Numbered from the stretch's first letter, positions 1 to 6,152 are shown. The stretch is 10,195 nt of DNA from Anammoximicrobium sp032229885 (GCA_032229885.1 JAVYAJ010000292.1:1-10195), one strand, 5' to 3'. Notes: a model not told the origin generated them from the sequence alone. Numbers and translations: made by a program.

Positions 1-381
1 GAGGACGACAACGATTCGTGGGACGAGGACGACGCAGATGCGTACGGTTTTGACTCGGACGATGGCGAGTTTGGCGATTTTTGGGGCGGCTTCGAGCTGG
101 ATCCCGCGGACCTGGACGAATTGGAGCGCGCCGAGGGCCTGCCGATCGACGACGCGCCGAGGGTCGAGTTGTCCGAGTTCATCGGCAACGTGTTGCACCA
201 CGCTGCCACGTCGATGAAGATCCCGCTCGCCGAGCTTGTCCGCCGCATAGAAACGGGCGAAGTGGACGTACATACCGTTATGTCGCACGTAGGCATACCG
301 AATTTGTTGAAGATGATGGAGGGGGCAATGGATAGGCCCAGCCCCTCCGGAAAACGCAACCGCTCGAAACGGCGGCGCTGA
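1..381 (+). CDS. 3' end of an acidic protein of unknown function (start upstream of window)
   Basis: Frame 1 is open from the first base to TGA 379-381, so this is the C-terminal 126 residues of a longer protein. The TTG at 121 is only an internal codon, because acidic coding sequence continues upstream of it. The first ~45 visible residues are dominated by Asp and Glu with scattered aromatic residues (for example DSWDEDD and EFGDFWGGFEL), which suggests a disordered acidic segment. The next ~65 residues (from about ELSEFIGNVLHH to IPNLLKMMEG) look like a small helical domain. The last residues form a basic tail (KRNRSKRRR). I recognise no family. The gene lies 229 bp upstream of the J-like/GrpE/Hsp70 genes on the same strand and shares an acidic low-complexity style with the GrpE tail, so a link to that locus is possible. 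That link is inference from position and composition only. Confidence 0.8.
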   Translation, partial: EDDNDSWDEDDADAYGFDSDDGEFGDFWGGFELDPADLDELERAEGLPIDDAPRVELSEFIGNVLHHAATSMKIPLAELVRRIETGEVDVHTVMSHVGIPNLLKMMEGAMDRPSPSGKRNRSKRRR

Positions 382-610
382 CGCTGGCGGCGGGGCGGCG
401 ATGATCGCCTGGCGTCGGCGAACCGAATCCGCGTTCCACGGCGCGACGCCCACCGCTTGACAAGTCGATGTTCCGCCCCGGGCGTCCATTGCCCGTGCGG
501 GGCATCAATGACCGACCGAACGCCCGGACCGCGTGCGCCAAGGGTGCCCGGGCGCCCGCCTGACGAGATGCGGTTGCGAGTCGCGCAAAGGACAATAGCA
601 AGGTTTTGCG

Positions 611-907
611 ATGACGATCATCGATCCCTACCAAGTGCTGGGTCTGAACCCGACGGCGACGGCCGACGAGATTCGCCAACAATATTTGGCCCTGGTTCGC
701 GAATCCCCACCGGAACGCGACCCGCAACGATTCGCCCAGATCCGCGACGCCTACGACCAACTGCGCGATCCGGTGGCCAGCCTCGAGCGACGGTTGCTGG
801 ACACGACCGCGGTTCACACGTTCGACACGTTGTTGGCCGCGGAAAACAAGCGGCGCAGCGCCCGGCGGTTGCCGACTGCGGTCCTCCTGTCGCTGGCCGA
901 GGTGTGA
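611..907 (+). CDS. Small J-domain-like protein lacking the HPD motif
   Basis: This 98-aa protein begins with a recognisable J-domain pattern: DPYQVLGLNPTATADEIRQ (helix I to start of helix II, residues 5-23), YLALVRE (helix II, 25-31), and RFAQIRDAYDQLRDP (helix III, 40-54). J-domain proteins recruit Hsp70 and stimulate its ATPase through the HPD tripeptide between helices II and III. Here that position reads S32-P33-P34 followed by ERDP, so the His and the catalytic Asp are both absent. No G/F region, zinc-finger or substrate-binding domain follows, only a short basic C-terminus. The start ATG at 611 has AAGG seven bases upstream. The stop overlaps the GrpE start by one base (TGATG, 905-909), which points to translational coupling. 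It is probably a co-chaperone or adaptor for the Hsp70 encoded downstream. Whether it can still activate Hsp70 is unclear. Confidence 0.85.
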   Translation: MTIIDPYQVLGLNPTATADEIRQQYLALVRESPPERDPQRFAQIRDAYDQLRDPVASLERRLLDTTAVHTFDTLLAAENKRRSARRLPTAVLLSLAEV

Positions 908-2286
908 TGCCGATGAGACTGGATCCGGAACAGATCTTGCGCCGCGTTCACGAGTGGCTGACGCACACAAACCGCGAATTGGCGGAGCTCGACGACGAGG
1001 CTTCCGACGCCGAAGCCTCTGGCGACGGTGCGGCGGCCGCCGCGGGCGACAGCGCGTGCGCTGCGGACGCGTGGACTCGACCGGGTGTCGATCTGGCTGG
1101 CCCGACGTGGGCGGACAGCGCAGCGTGCGATCCGCCGGACGGGGCCCCGGCCGAGCCGGCCGTCGGCCTGCTGAGCCTGGTCGAAGCGTTCACCGCGCTG
1201 CGACACGAACTGAAGTTGCAGACCAAGAGCGCACGGAACACCGAGCAGGCCGTGCAGACCGCGGTGGCGGGGCTGGATCGCGCGATTGCCCGGTTTGACG
1301 ACGTCGAACCGCGCGAGACCGAGGCCGCGACCCGCGCCGCCCGCCCGCTGGTCGACGCGCTGATCGAGTTGGACGAGGCCCTGCGCCGCGGCGCGCTAGC
1401 CGTCGCCAACGCCCGTCGGCGGCTCTCCGACACCGTGCCGGTGCGACTGGTCGAACAGTTGGAACATCGTTTTGCCCAACGATCCGCCTGGCAACGCTGG
1501 CGAGCTCGCCGCTGGCACTCCGAGATGGTACGGTGCGTGCGACAGACGCTGGCCGAGCTCCAGACGCCCGTGGTGACATCGCTCGGCGACGGCTACGACC
1601 TGATCTGCGCCCGCATCCAACGCTTGCTGGCCGAACATCGGATCGAGCGCATCTCGTGCGTTGGCCAGCGCGTCGACCCGCAACGGATGACGGTGGTCGA
1701 GTTGGCCGATGTTCTGGGCGCCCCCCCGGAAACCGTCATCGAAGAGATCCGGCCCGGCTACGTCTGGCGCGACCGCGTGGTGCGGTTCGCCGAAGTTCGC
1801 GCGACGCGGCCGGCGCCGCGCAAGCCCGACGAGGCTTGTCCCAACTCGGACACCGATGGCCCCGCGGCCGCATTCCCGGGCGGACCCGAACGCGCAGCGT
1901 GGGACGAAGACTCGGACCGGGACGAAGACTCGGACCGGGACGAAGACTCGGACCGGGACGAAGACTCGGACCGGGACGAAGACTTGGACCAGGACGCCGA
2001 GCGCTACAGGGATGAGGATCTCGACTCGGAGGATGCCCGCCAGTGGAGTGACGATTCCGAGTTGGATGCGGACCTGAGTTTTCTCCAGGATCCGGATTTG
2101 CCCCGCGCCCTCCGTTTGCTCGAAGTCCTCGACGCCAACGGCGACGAAGACTTGGAGCCCTCTGAACAGCGGTACTCAGACCCGGTGCGCGAGCTGCACG
2201 ATGATCCGGGCCCACGCGAGCATCCGGACGCGTCCGGCGATGCTCCGCCGAACGAGGGCTTGCCCCCCGAGGCATTCGATGCGTAG
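907..2286 (+). CDS. grpE: GrpE-type nucleotide exchange factor with long acidic repeat tail
   Basis: This predicted cytoplasmic exchange factor would release ADP from the neighbouring Hsp70. It has 459 residues against roughly 200 for a typical GrpE. In order: a short helix (1-30); an Ala/Asp-rich linker (30-85); a long helical, coiled-coil-prone region (about 88-218) matching the GrpE stalk, including RPLVDALIELDEALRRG; and the beta-wing head (about 229-300), where GYDLICARIQRLLAEH, VDPQRMTVVE, ETVIEEIRPGYVWRDRVVR and AEVRAT follow the GrpE signature. Residues 301-459 are a disordered, very acidic extension containing five DEDSDR-type hexapeptides. The start ATG 907 overlaps the J-like stop, with GAGG at 899-902. 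A second ATG at 913 is an alternative two codons in. The reading frame stays open back to about 457, but that upstream part overlaps the J-like gene and does not resemble coding sequence. GrpE assignment is strong for the head domain; the role of the tail is unknown. Confidence 0.85.
   Translation: MPMRLDPEQILRRVHEWLTHTNRELAELDDEASDAEASGDGAAAAAGDSACAADAWTRPGVDLAGPTWADSAACDPPDGAPAEPAVGLLSLVEAFTALRHELKLQTKSARNTEQAVQTAVAGLDRAIARFDDVEPRETEAATRAARPLVDALIELDEALRRGALAVANARRRLSDTVPVRLVEQLEHRFAQRSAWQRWRARRWHSEMVRCVRQTLAELQTPVVTSLGDGYDLICARIQRLLAEHRIERISCVGQRVDPQRMTVVELADVLGAPPETVIEEIRPGYVWRDRVVRFAEVRATRPAPRKPDEACPNSDTDGPAAAFPGGPERAAWDEDSDRDEDSDRDEDSDRDEDSDRDEDLDQDAERYRDEDLDSEDARQWSDDSELDADLSFLQDPDLPRALRLLEVLDANGDEDLEPSEQRYSDPVRELHDDPGPREHPDASGDAPPNEGLPPEAFDA
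1903..1992 (+). repeat. 18-bp in-frame tandem repeat (five copies) in the GrpE tail
   Basis: The unit gacgaagactcggaccgg occurs four times without a mismatch (1903-1920, 1921-1938, 1939-1956, 1957-1974). A fifth copy at 1975-1992 has two changes (tcg to ttg and cgg to cag). Each unit encodes Asp-Glu-Asp-Ser-Asp-Arg, so gain or loss of a unit would keep the frame. Identity at synonymous positions indicates recent expansion or homogenisation by slippage or recombination rather than old protein repeats. Confidence 0.97.
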
Positions 2287-2289
2287 ACT

Positions 2290-2318
2290 TTTCGTTTCCT
2301 CAGATTTCCTGTTATACT
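2290..2318 (+). promoter_or_regulatory. Probable sigma-70-type promoter of the Hsp70 gene (extended -10)
   Basis: Just after the GrpE stop, 2310-2318 reads TG-T-TATACT, a near-consensus extended -10 element (TATACT against TATAAT). The -35 region 17 bp upstream (TTTCGT at 2290-2295) is poor, as is common for extended -10 promoters. Transcription would start near 2325 and give a leader of about 120 nt before the Hsp70 ATG. This would allow Hsp70 to be expressed separately from the J-like/GrpE pair. No CIRCE inverted repeat is visible. The call rests on the motif alone. Confidence 0.5.
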
Positions 2319-2346
2319 TCGCGCGGTCTGGAGTGGAATCTCGTAG

Positions 2347-2367
2347 GGCGGACTTCGGTCCATCGCC
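2347..2367 (+). promoter_or_regulatory. UUCG-tetraloop hairpin in the Hsp70 leader
   Basis: GGAC (2350-2353), TTCG (2354-2357) and GTCC (2358-2361) form a perfect cUUCGg tetraloop hairpin in RNA, one of the most stable small hairpins known. Across a 3-nt bulge (2362-2364) the stem can continue with GGC 2347-2349 pairing GCC 2365-2367. A second possible stem pairs GTGCGGT 2389-2395 with ACCGCAT 2411-2417 (one G-U pair). Both lie between the predicted promoter and the ribosome binding site (2434-2439) and neither covers that site. A role in mRNA stability or regulation is inference. Confidence 0.45.
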
Positions 2368-2447
2368 GCCGCACAGGGCTTGATGCGTGTGCGGTCATTC
2401 TCGCTCGCGCACCGCATTGTCGAGCCCGTCGTGAAAGGACGCTAGGT

Positions 2448-4217
2448 ATGGAACCAATTGTCGGGATTGACTTGGGTACGACCAACAGCGCTGTTGCGGT
2501 CATCCGCGATGGGCGTCCCGTGGTGTTGAAGATGGCCGACGGCCAGCAGGTTCTGCCGTCGGTCGTCGGCGTGGACAGCGACGGCCAACTGTTGGTCGGC
2601 CAGACGGCGCGGAACCAACTGGTGTTGGCGCCCGAGCGGACGATCAAGTCCGTCAAGCGGAAGATGGGGCAGGACGTCAAGCTGCCGTTGGGAGATCAGC
2701 AATACACGCCGCAAGAGGTGTCCGCGATCATCTTGCGGACGCTGAAGCAACAGGCCGAGCGGGTGCTGGGGCGTTCCGTTCACAAGGCCGTGATCACGGT
2801 CCCCGCGTTTTTCAACGACACCCAGCGCGACGCGACGCGCGCCGCCGGCGATCTGGCGGGCCTCGAGGTCGTGCGGATCATCAACGAACCGACGGCGGCC
2901 ACGCTGGTCTACGAACCGCGCAGCGACCGCCACGAACGCCTGCTGGTGTACGACTTGGGCGGCGGCACCTTCGACGTGTCGGTCGTCCAGGTCGAACAGG
3001 GCGTGATCGAGGTGTTGTCCAGTCACGGCGACACGCAGCTCGGCGGCGACGATTTCGACGAGCTGCTGCTGACCTGGATCTGCGAGGATTTTCTGGACCA
3101 GCACGGCGTGGACTTGCGAAACCAGATGGCGGCCCGCTCGCGGCTGCTGCAATCCACCGAAGAAGCCAAGAAACGGTTGTCGTTCGAGGCCTATACGGAT
3201 TTGATCGAAGAGTTCATCGTCCAGCGGGACGGGCTTCCGCTGAACCTGAAGATGACGCTCAACCGGCGCGATTTCGAAGAGATGATCGAACCGCTGATGG
3301 CCAAGACCGTGCGGTGCGTCGACGCGGCCCTGTCCGATGCGGGCCTGCGCGCCGATCAGATCGACAAGGTGATCATGGTCGGCGGCAGCAGCCGGATCCC
3401 GCTAGTCCATCACATGCTCGAAGGCCAGTTGAAGCAGAAGCCGCATTTCGAGATCGACCCGGATCTGTGCGTGGCCATGGGCGCGGCGGTCCAGGGCGGG
3501 ATGATCGCGGGGCTCGAGGTCGGCCCGGTGCTGGTCGACATCACCCCGCACACGCTGGGCATCGCCTGCGTCGGTTTGTTGCACGGAAAGGTGTCGCACC
3601 ATCTGTTCTCGCCGATCATCGAACGCAATACGCCGCTGCCCGCCATGCGCTCGGACATCTACTACACGGGCGTCGACGGCCAGGAAAAAGCCGAGATCCA
3701 TATCCTGCAGGGCGAAGACGAGGACGCCCGTCAGAATCACTCGATCGGCAAGTTCCTGCTCGAGGGCCTGGACGAGAACGCGCCGCAGGGCAGCGAGGTG
3801 CTGGTGCGGTTCGAGTTGGATCTCGACGGCATGTTGATCGTGACCGCCATGGAACGAGCCACGTCGCTGGAAAAGCGGCTGACGGTCGAGAATGCGATCA
3901 GCCAGTTTCGCGCCACCGACCGCGACGATGCCAAAGCCCGACTGGCCGCGATGTTCGCGGCGGACGACGAAACCGAGCGCGGGGCGGACGGGCTCGAACC
4001 GCCGCTGGACGACGAATTGCGGGAGGCCGTCGACCTAGCTCGCGACCTGATCGCCAAGTCACGCAAACTGGCCGGGTCGGTCGACGGCTTGGACGCCGAC
4101 GAGATCCGGACGCTCGGCGAGCAACTCGAAGCGGCGATCCGCGATCGGTCGCTGGAAGACCTTCGCGAGGCGACACAGCGACTGGAAGACCTGGTTTTCT
4201 ATCTCGAAGACGCCTGA
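2448..4217 (+). CDS. Hsp70 chaperone, DnaK/HscC type
   Basis: This 589-aa ATP-dependent chaperone has the complete nucleotide-binding domain: phosphate-1 GIDLGTTNS (6-14), a Lys in the IKSVKR segment (K67), IINEPTAA with E147, phosphate-2 VYDLGGGTFDV (167-177), GDTQLGGDDFD with T196 at the DnaK autophosphorylation position, and adenosine motif VIMVGGSSRIP (308-318). A linker-like VLVDITPHTLGI (361-372) leads to the beta-sandwich substrate domain (NTPLPA 394-399; GMLIVTA 461-467) and a short helical lid (about 485-589) with no Gly-rich or EEVD-like tail. The ~20-residue insert seen in lobe I of proteobacterial DnaK (after the IKRLIGR segment) is absent, as in Firmicutes DnaK and HscC. The phrase FSPIIERNT in the substrate domain recalls E. 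coli HscC. The start ATG has AAAGGA at 2434-2439, eight bases upstream. Partners are very probably the two upstream products. Hsp70 assignment is certain; the subfamily is less so. Confidence 0.97.
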   Translation: MEPIVGIDLGTTNSAVAVIRDGRPVVLKMADGQQVLPSVVGVDSDGQLLVGQTARNQLVLAPERTIKSVKRKMGQDVKLPLGDQQYTPQEVSAIILRTLKQQAERVLGRSVHKAVITVPAFFNDTQRDATRAAGDLAGLEVVRIINEPTAATLVYEPRSDRHERLLVYDLGGGTFDVSVVQVEQGVIEVLSSHGDTQLGGDDFDELLLTWICEDFLDQHGVDLRNQMAARSRLLQSTEEAKKRLSFEAYTDLIEEFIVQRDGLPLNLKMTLNRRDFEEMIEPLMAKTVRCVDAALSDAGLRADQIDKVIMVGGSSRIPLVHHMLEGQLKQKPHFEIDPDLCVAMGAAVQGGMIAGLEVGPVLVDITPHTLGIACVGLLHGKVSHHLFSPIIERNTPLPAMRSDIYYTGVDGQEKAEIHILQGEDEDARQNHSIGKFLLEGLDENAPQGSEVLVRFELDLDGMLIVTAMERATSLEKRLTVENAISQFRATDRDDAKARLAAMFAADDETERGADGLEPPLDDELREAVDLARDLIAKSRKLAGSVDGLDADEIRTLGEQLEAAIRDRSLEDLREATQRLEDLVFYLEDA

Positions 4218-4270
4218 CGTCCTGCGGTGGGCTGCGTCCGCGCCCGACCGCTCGACTTTCGAGAGTTTGC

Positions 4271-4579
4271 ATGAATCCTCGCCCGTCATCGGCCGATAGC
4301 AACGGTTTCCGCTGCCCGACCTGCGGCGCGCGGCAAGATCTGTCGCCAACGTGCCGCCGCTGCAAGTGCGATCTGTCCCTGGTCGTCGCGGCGCACCGTC
4401 GGCGGCAGTCGCTCCGTCGCCAATGCCTGTTGGAAATCGGCCGGCGGCGCGGACCGGCCGCCCGCCAGGCAGCCGACGAGCTGTACCGCCTGGCGCCCGA
4501 TGCGGACAGCGCGCGGTTGTTGGCCGTCGCCCACCTGTTGTGCGGCGACTATGTCGGTGCGCTGCAGACGGCGCGCTGA
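4271..4579 (+). CDS. Small zinc-ribbon protein downstream of Hsp70
   Basis: This 102-aa protein has an N-terminal four-cysteine zinc-ribbon pattern, CPTC (15-18) and CRRC (28-31), with an extra C33. A basic helical stretch follows (43-62), then a helical pair resembling a single TPR-like repeat (AADELYRLAPDADSARLLAVAHLLCGDYVGALQTAR, quoted in parts: AADELYRLAPDAD 67-79; ARLLAVAHLLCGDY 81-94). The start is ATG 4271 with GAGAG at 4261-4265. It sits 53 bp after the Hsp70 stop on the same strand, so co-transcription is likely. The reading frame runs far back through the Hsp70 gene, but that part is a shadow. I recognise no named family. The zinc ribbon plus short helical repeat suggests a protein-binding accessory factor for the chaperone set, which is inference from context. 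Confidence 0.72.
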   Translation: MNPRPSSADSNGFRCPTCGARQDLSPTCRRCKCDLSLVVAAHRRRQSLRRQCLLEIGRRRGPAARQAADELYRLAPDADSARLLAVAHLLCGDYVGALQTAR

Positions 4580-4715
4580 ACGTTCGCGCGCGGCACCGCG
4601 CGTCGTCGGCGCATGTCGCCAGCGCACCTCGCCAACGCATGTCGTGTGCCTGTCGTGGGACGCATCCTGTACTACTAACCTCAAACATCGTGCTTGTTGC
4701 CAATGTTTTCAGGCA

Positions 4716-4818
4716 GCGACAGGGTTTAGTTGTTGAAGGGGTAGATGTTGTGGTGTTCGGTGTTCAGTTTTCGGTGTTCAGGCGACAGCGTCTAGTTGTT
4801 GAGGGGTTATGTGTTGTG
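4716..4818. repeat. Pair of 37-bp imperfect direct repeats
   Basis: Copy A at 4716-4752 and copy B at 4782-4818 match at 31 of 37 positions without gaps. Both start with GCGACAG, share TAGTTGTTGA in the middle and end with GTTGTG. They are 66 bp apart, and between them lies a smaller 12-bp repeat (TTCGGTGTTCAG). The sequence is GT-rich and unlike neighbouring coding DNA. Function is unknown. Confidence 0.85.
4756..4781. repeat. 12-bp direct repeat TTCGGTGTTCAG, two copies
   Basis: TTCGGTGTTCAG occurs at 4756-4767 and 4770-4781, separated by TT (14-bp period). It lies between the two copies of the 37-bp repeat. Similar GTGTTCAG-type low-complexity strings occur in spacers of several large bacterial genomes. 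Confidence 0.9.
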
Positions 4819-4838
4819 CTTACAGTAGCGCCGGGAAC

Positions 4839-4868
4839 CACGGATGAACACGGATAGACACGGATCCA
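4839..4868. repeat. 10-bp tandem repeat CACGGATNNN, three copies
   Basis: CACGGAT recurs every ten bases: CACGGATGAA 4839-4848, CACGGATAGA 4849-4858 and CACGGATCCA 4859-4868. The first seven bases are constant and the last three vary. The period is close to one helical turn. No function can be read from the sequence. Confidence 0.92.
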
Positions 4869-4905
4869 TACGACGCGCGCGGTGCGCGCATACGGGAACC
4901 ACACA

Positions 4906-4940
4906 ACTGACGACTGACGACTGACGACTGACAACTGACG
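4906..4940. repeat. Heptanucleotide tandem repeat ACTGACG, five copies
   Basis: Five contiguous 7-bp units occupy 4906-4940. Units 1, 2, 3 and 5 are ACTGACG and unit 4 is ACTGACA. This is the same style as the short tandemly repeated heptamers known from cyanobacterial intergenic DNA and seen in other large genomes. It lies outside any gene, 123 bp before the next start codon. Confidence 0.95.
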
Positions 4941-5063
4941 AATGCCGTTAGCCGCAATGTCTTTCTTCGTATGATTCGTGGCCGTCTTCGTTATTTCTTG
5001 GCGGTTGTTTGGTTGCGGCTGCTGGCCGCGCTGTGAACCATCTCGATGCAAGGAACCCCTTCG

Positions 5064-5981
5064 ATGACCATCCTCGGCAAACTGGCAACGGTGACGACGG
5101 TGGCGCTCGTCGGGCTGAACTGCGGCGTCCTCGCGGCGCAAAGCGTCCCTCAACCGCGGCTCGTAACGGCCGAGACTCGCGCCGATCCAGCTCGCCTGGC
5201 CGCGTTGGAACGGCCGGGCGCGATTGTCTTTCAGGACGACTTCGAGTCGCCGGCGTCGCTGAAGAAATACTTCGAGATTCGCGGGCTGGCCGAGGGACGA
5301 GCCGCGCTCGTCGCGGCCGCGCACACGGGCCGCGGCGCGATCCAGTTCACGGCGGTCGCCCGCGACGGACGGGAATCCGGCGCGGGGGCCAGCGGCTGGC
5401 TGGGCGCCGAGGGATACGATCGGCTGTACTTTCGTCGCTATATCAAGTTTGCCGCCGACTACGACCAGGGCAATCTGAATCACGTCGGTGGCGGCCTGGC
5501 GGCCGTCGTCGGATCCGATCGATATCGGGCCATGGGCTCGGCCGGTAAACGTCCGCGGGGCGACGATCATTTCAACAGCGCGTTCGAGCCCTGGTGCGAT
5601 TGGCGTCGCGTTTCGCCGCCGGGTTACATGTTCCTCTACACCTACTGGATGGACATGCGGCGCGATCGCGACGGCAATTACTGGGGCAACATGCTCGAGC
5701 CGATCGCCGAGCAGCGGGTCGTTCTCGAGCGCGACCGCTGGTACTGCCTCGAGCACATGATCCAGGCCAACGACGTGGGACAGGCCGACGGCGAACTGGC
5801 GGCGTGGATCGATGGCCGGCTGTACATCCACTATCGAGGCTTCCGCTGGCGCACATCGGCCGACGTGCGGTTGAAGCGGTTCGACATCGGCGTCTACGTC
5901 CACCAAGCCCGTCAAGACAACACCGTGTGGTACGACGACGTGGCCCTGTCCACCGGATACATCGGGCCGATCACGCCTTGA
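5064..5981 (+). CDS. Exported beta-sandwich protein, polysaccharide-lyase/Cip1-like
   Basis: This 305-aa protein carries a signal peptide (K6, hydrophobic core about 7-18, likely cleavage after LAA at 23-25). I chose ATG 5064 because AAGGA at 5050-5054 sits nine bases upstream; the earlier in-frame ATG at 5046 has no ribosome binding site. The mature part starts with DDFES (58-62), typical of the first strand of concanavalin-like or jelly-roll domains. It continues with YFRRYIKF (122-129), RWYCLEHMIQAND (224-236) and WIDG (248-251), and ends with VWYDDVALSTGYIGP (288-302). This ending and order resemble secreted jelly-roll proteins related to polysaccharide lyases and fungal Cip1. A role in binding or cleaving an acidic polysaccharide is therefore likely but not proven, and the catalytic residues cannot be assigned with confidence. 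It stands alone between two long spacers, so no partner genes help define the substrate. Confidence 0.82.
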   Translation: MTILGKLATVTTVALVGLNCGVLAAQSVPQPRLVTAETRADPARLAALERPGAIVFQDDFESPASLKKYFEIRGLAEGRAALVAAAHTGRGAIQFTAVARDGRESGAGASGWLGAEGYDRLYFRRYIKFAADYDQGNLNHVGGGLAAVVGSDRYRAMGSAGKRPRGDDHFNSAFEPWCDWRRVSPPGYMFLYTYWMDMRRDRDGNYWGNMLEPIAEQRVVLERDRWYCLEHMIQANDVGQADGELAAWIDGRLYIHYRGFRWRTSADVRLKRFDIGVYVHQARQDNTVWYDDVALSTGYIGPITP

Positions 5982-6116
5982 CGCGCGGCTCGCTCGCCCC
6001 CCGCCTCATCTGCTGCTGCAGTCGACGTCTGGCGACCTACGTCGCGCGGGGCCTGTCGGCGTCCTGACGCGCTCCGCTCGAATCCACCCACCGGCCGTCG
6101 CCACCGCCCGTCGCCA

Positions 6117-6152
6117 CTGCTGGACGCTGCTGCTGGACGCTGCTGCTGGACG
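6117..6152. repeat. 13-bp tandem repeat CTGCTGCTGGACG
   Basis: CTGCTGCTGGACG occurs at 6127-6139 and 6140-6152, preceded by a partial copy CTGCTGGACG at 6117-6126. Because 13 is not a multiple of three, it cannot keep a reading frame between units, which argues that this DNA is non-coding. Confidence 0.9.

Larger units (their letters stand above)
4580..5063. other. Repeat-rich intergenic region without a gene
   Basis: I see no credible coding sequence in these 484 bases. A GC-rich stem (CGCGCG 4587-4592 with CGCGCG 4597-4602, loop GCAC) lies just after the zinc-ribbon stop but has no T-tract, so it is only a weak terminator candidate. The rest is a mosaic of short direct repeats (described separately) and a second GC hairpin (GCGCGC 4875-4880, loop GGT, GCGCGC 4884-4889). 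GGGAACCAC occurs at about 4833 and again near 4894. The stretch around 4960-5005 contains TTCGTATGATTCGTGG and TTCGTTATTTCTTGG, which resemble dispersed intergenic repeats of large environmental bacterial genomes. An open frame on the - strand crosses this region and the next gene, but it looks like a shadow. Confidence 0.7.

Noticed and set aside
457..462. TTGACA box upstream of the J-like gene as a -35 element
   Set aside because: No -10-like sequence is found 15-19 bp downstream; the region is GC-rich (gggcgtcc).
542..557. Near-palindrome GGGTGCCCGGGCGCCC as a terminator before the J-like gene
   Set aside because: It can form a 6-bp stem, but no T-tract follows, and such GC palindromes are expected by chance in this base composition.
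457..906. N-terminal extension of the GrpE reading frame back to an upstream TTG
   Set aside because: It overlaps the entire J-like gene in another frame, is low-complexity Arg/Pro-rich, and the ATG at 907 has a ribosome binding site and the normal overlap with the preceding stop.
3314..4270. Upstream part of the frame that contains the zinc-ribbon gene
   Set aside because: It lies inside the Hsp70 gene in a different frame and is Arg/Gly-rich as expected for a shadow in GC-rich DNA. Only the part from ATG 4271 is credible.
4716..4940. Possible CRISPR array
   Set aside because: The repeats are of different families, are contiguous or nearly so, and have no regular unique spacers of 30-40 bp.
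4764..5915. 383-codon open frame on the - strand
   Set aside because: It is antisense to the exported jelly-roll gene and runs into the short repeats. Its product shows no family pattern, and the + strand gene has a signal peptide, a ribosome binding site and a recognisable fold.
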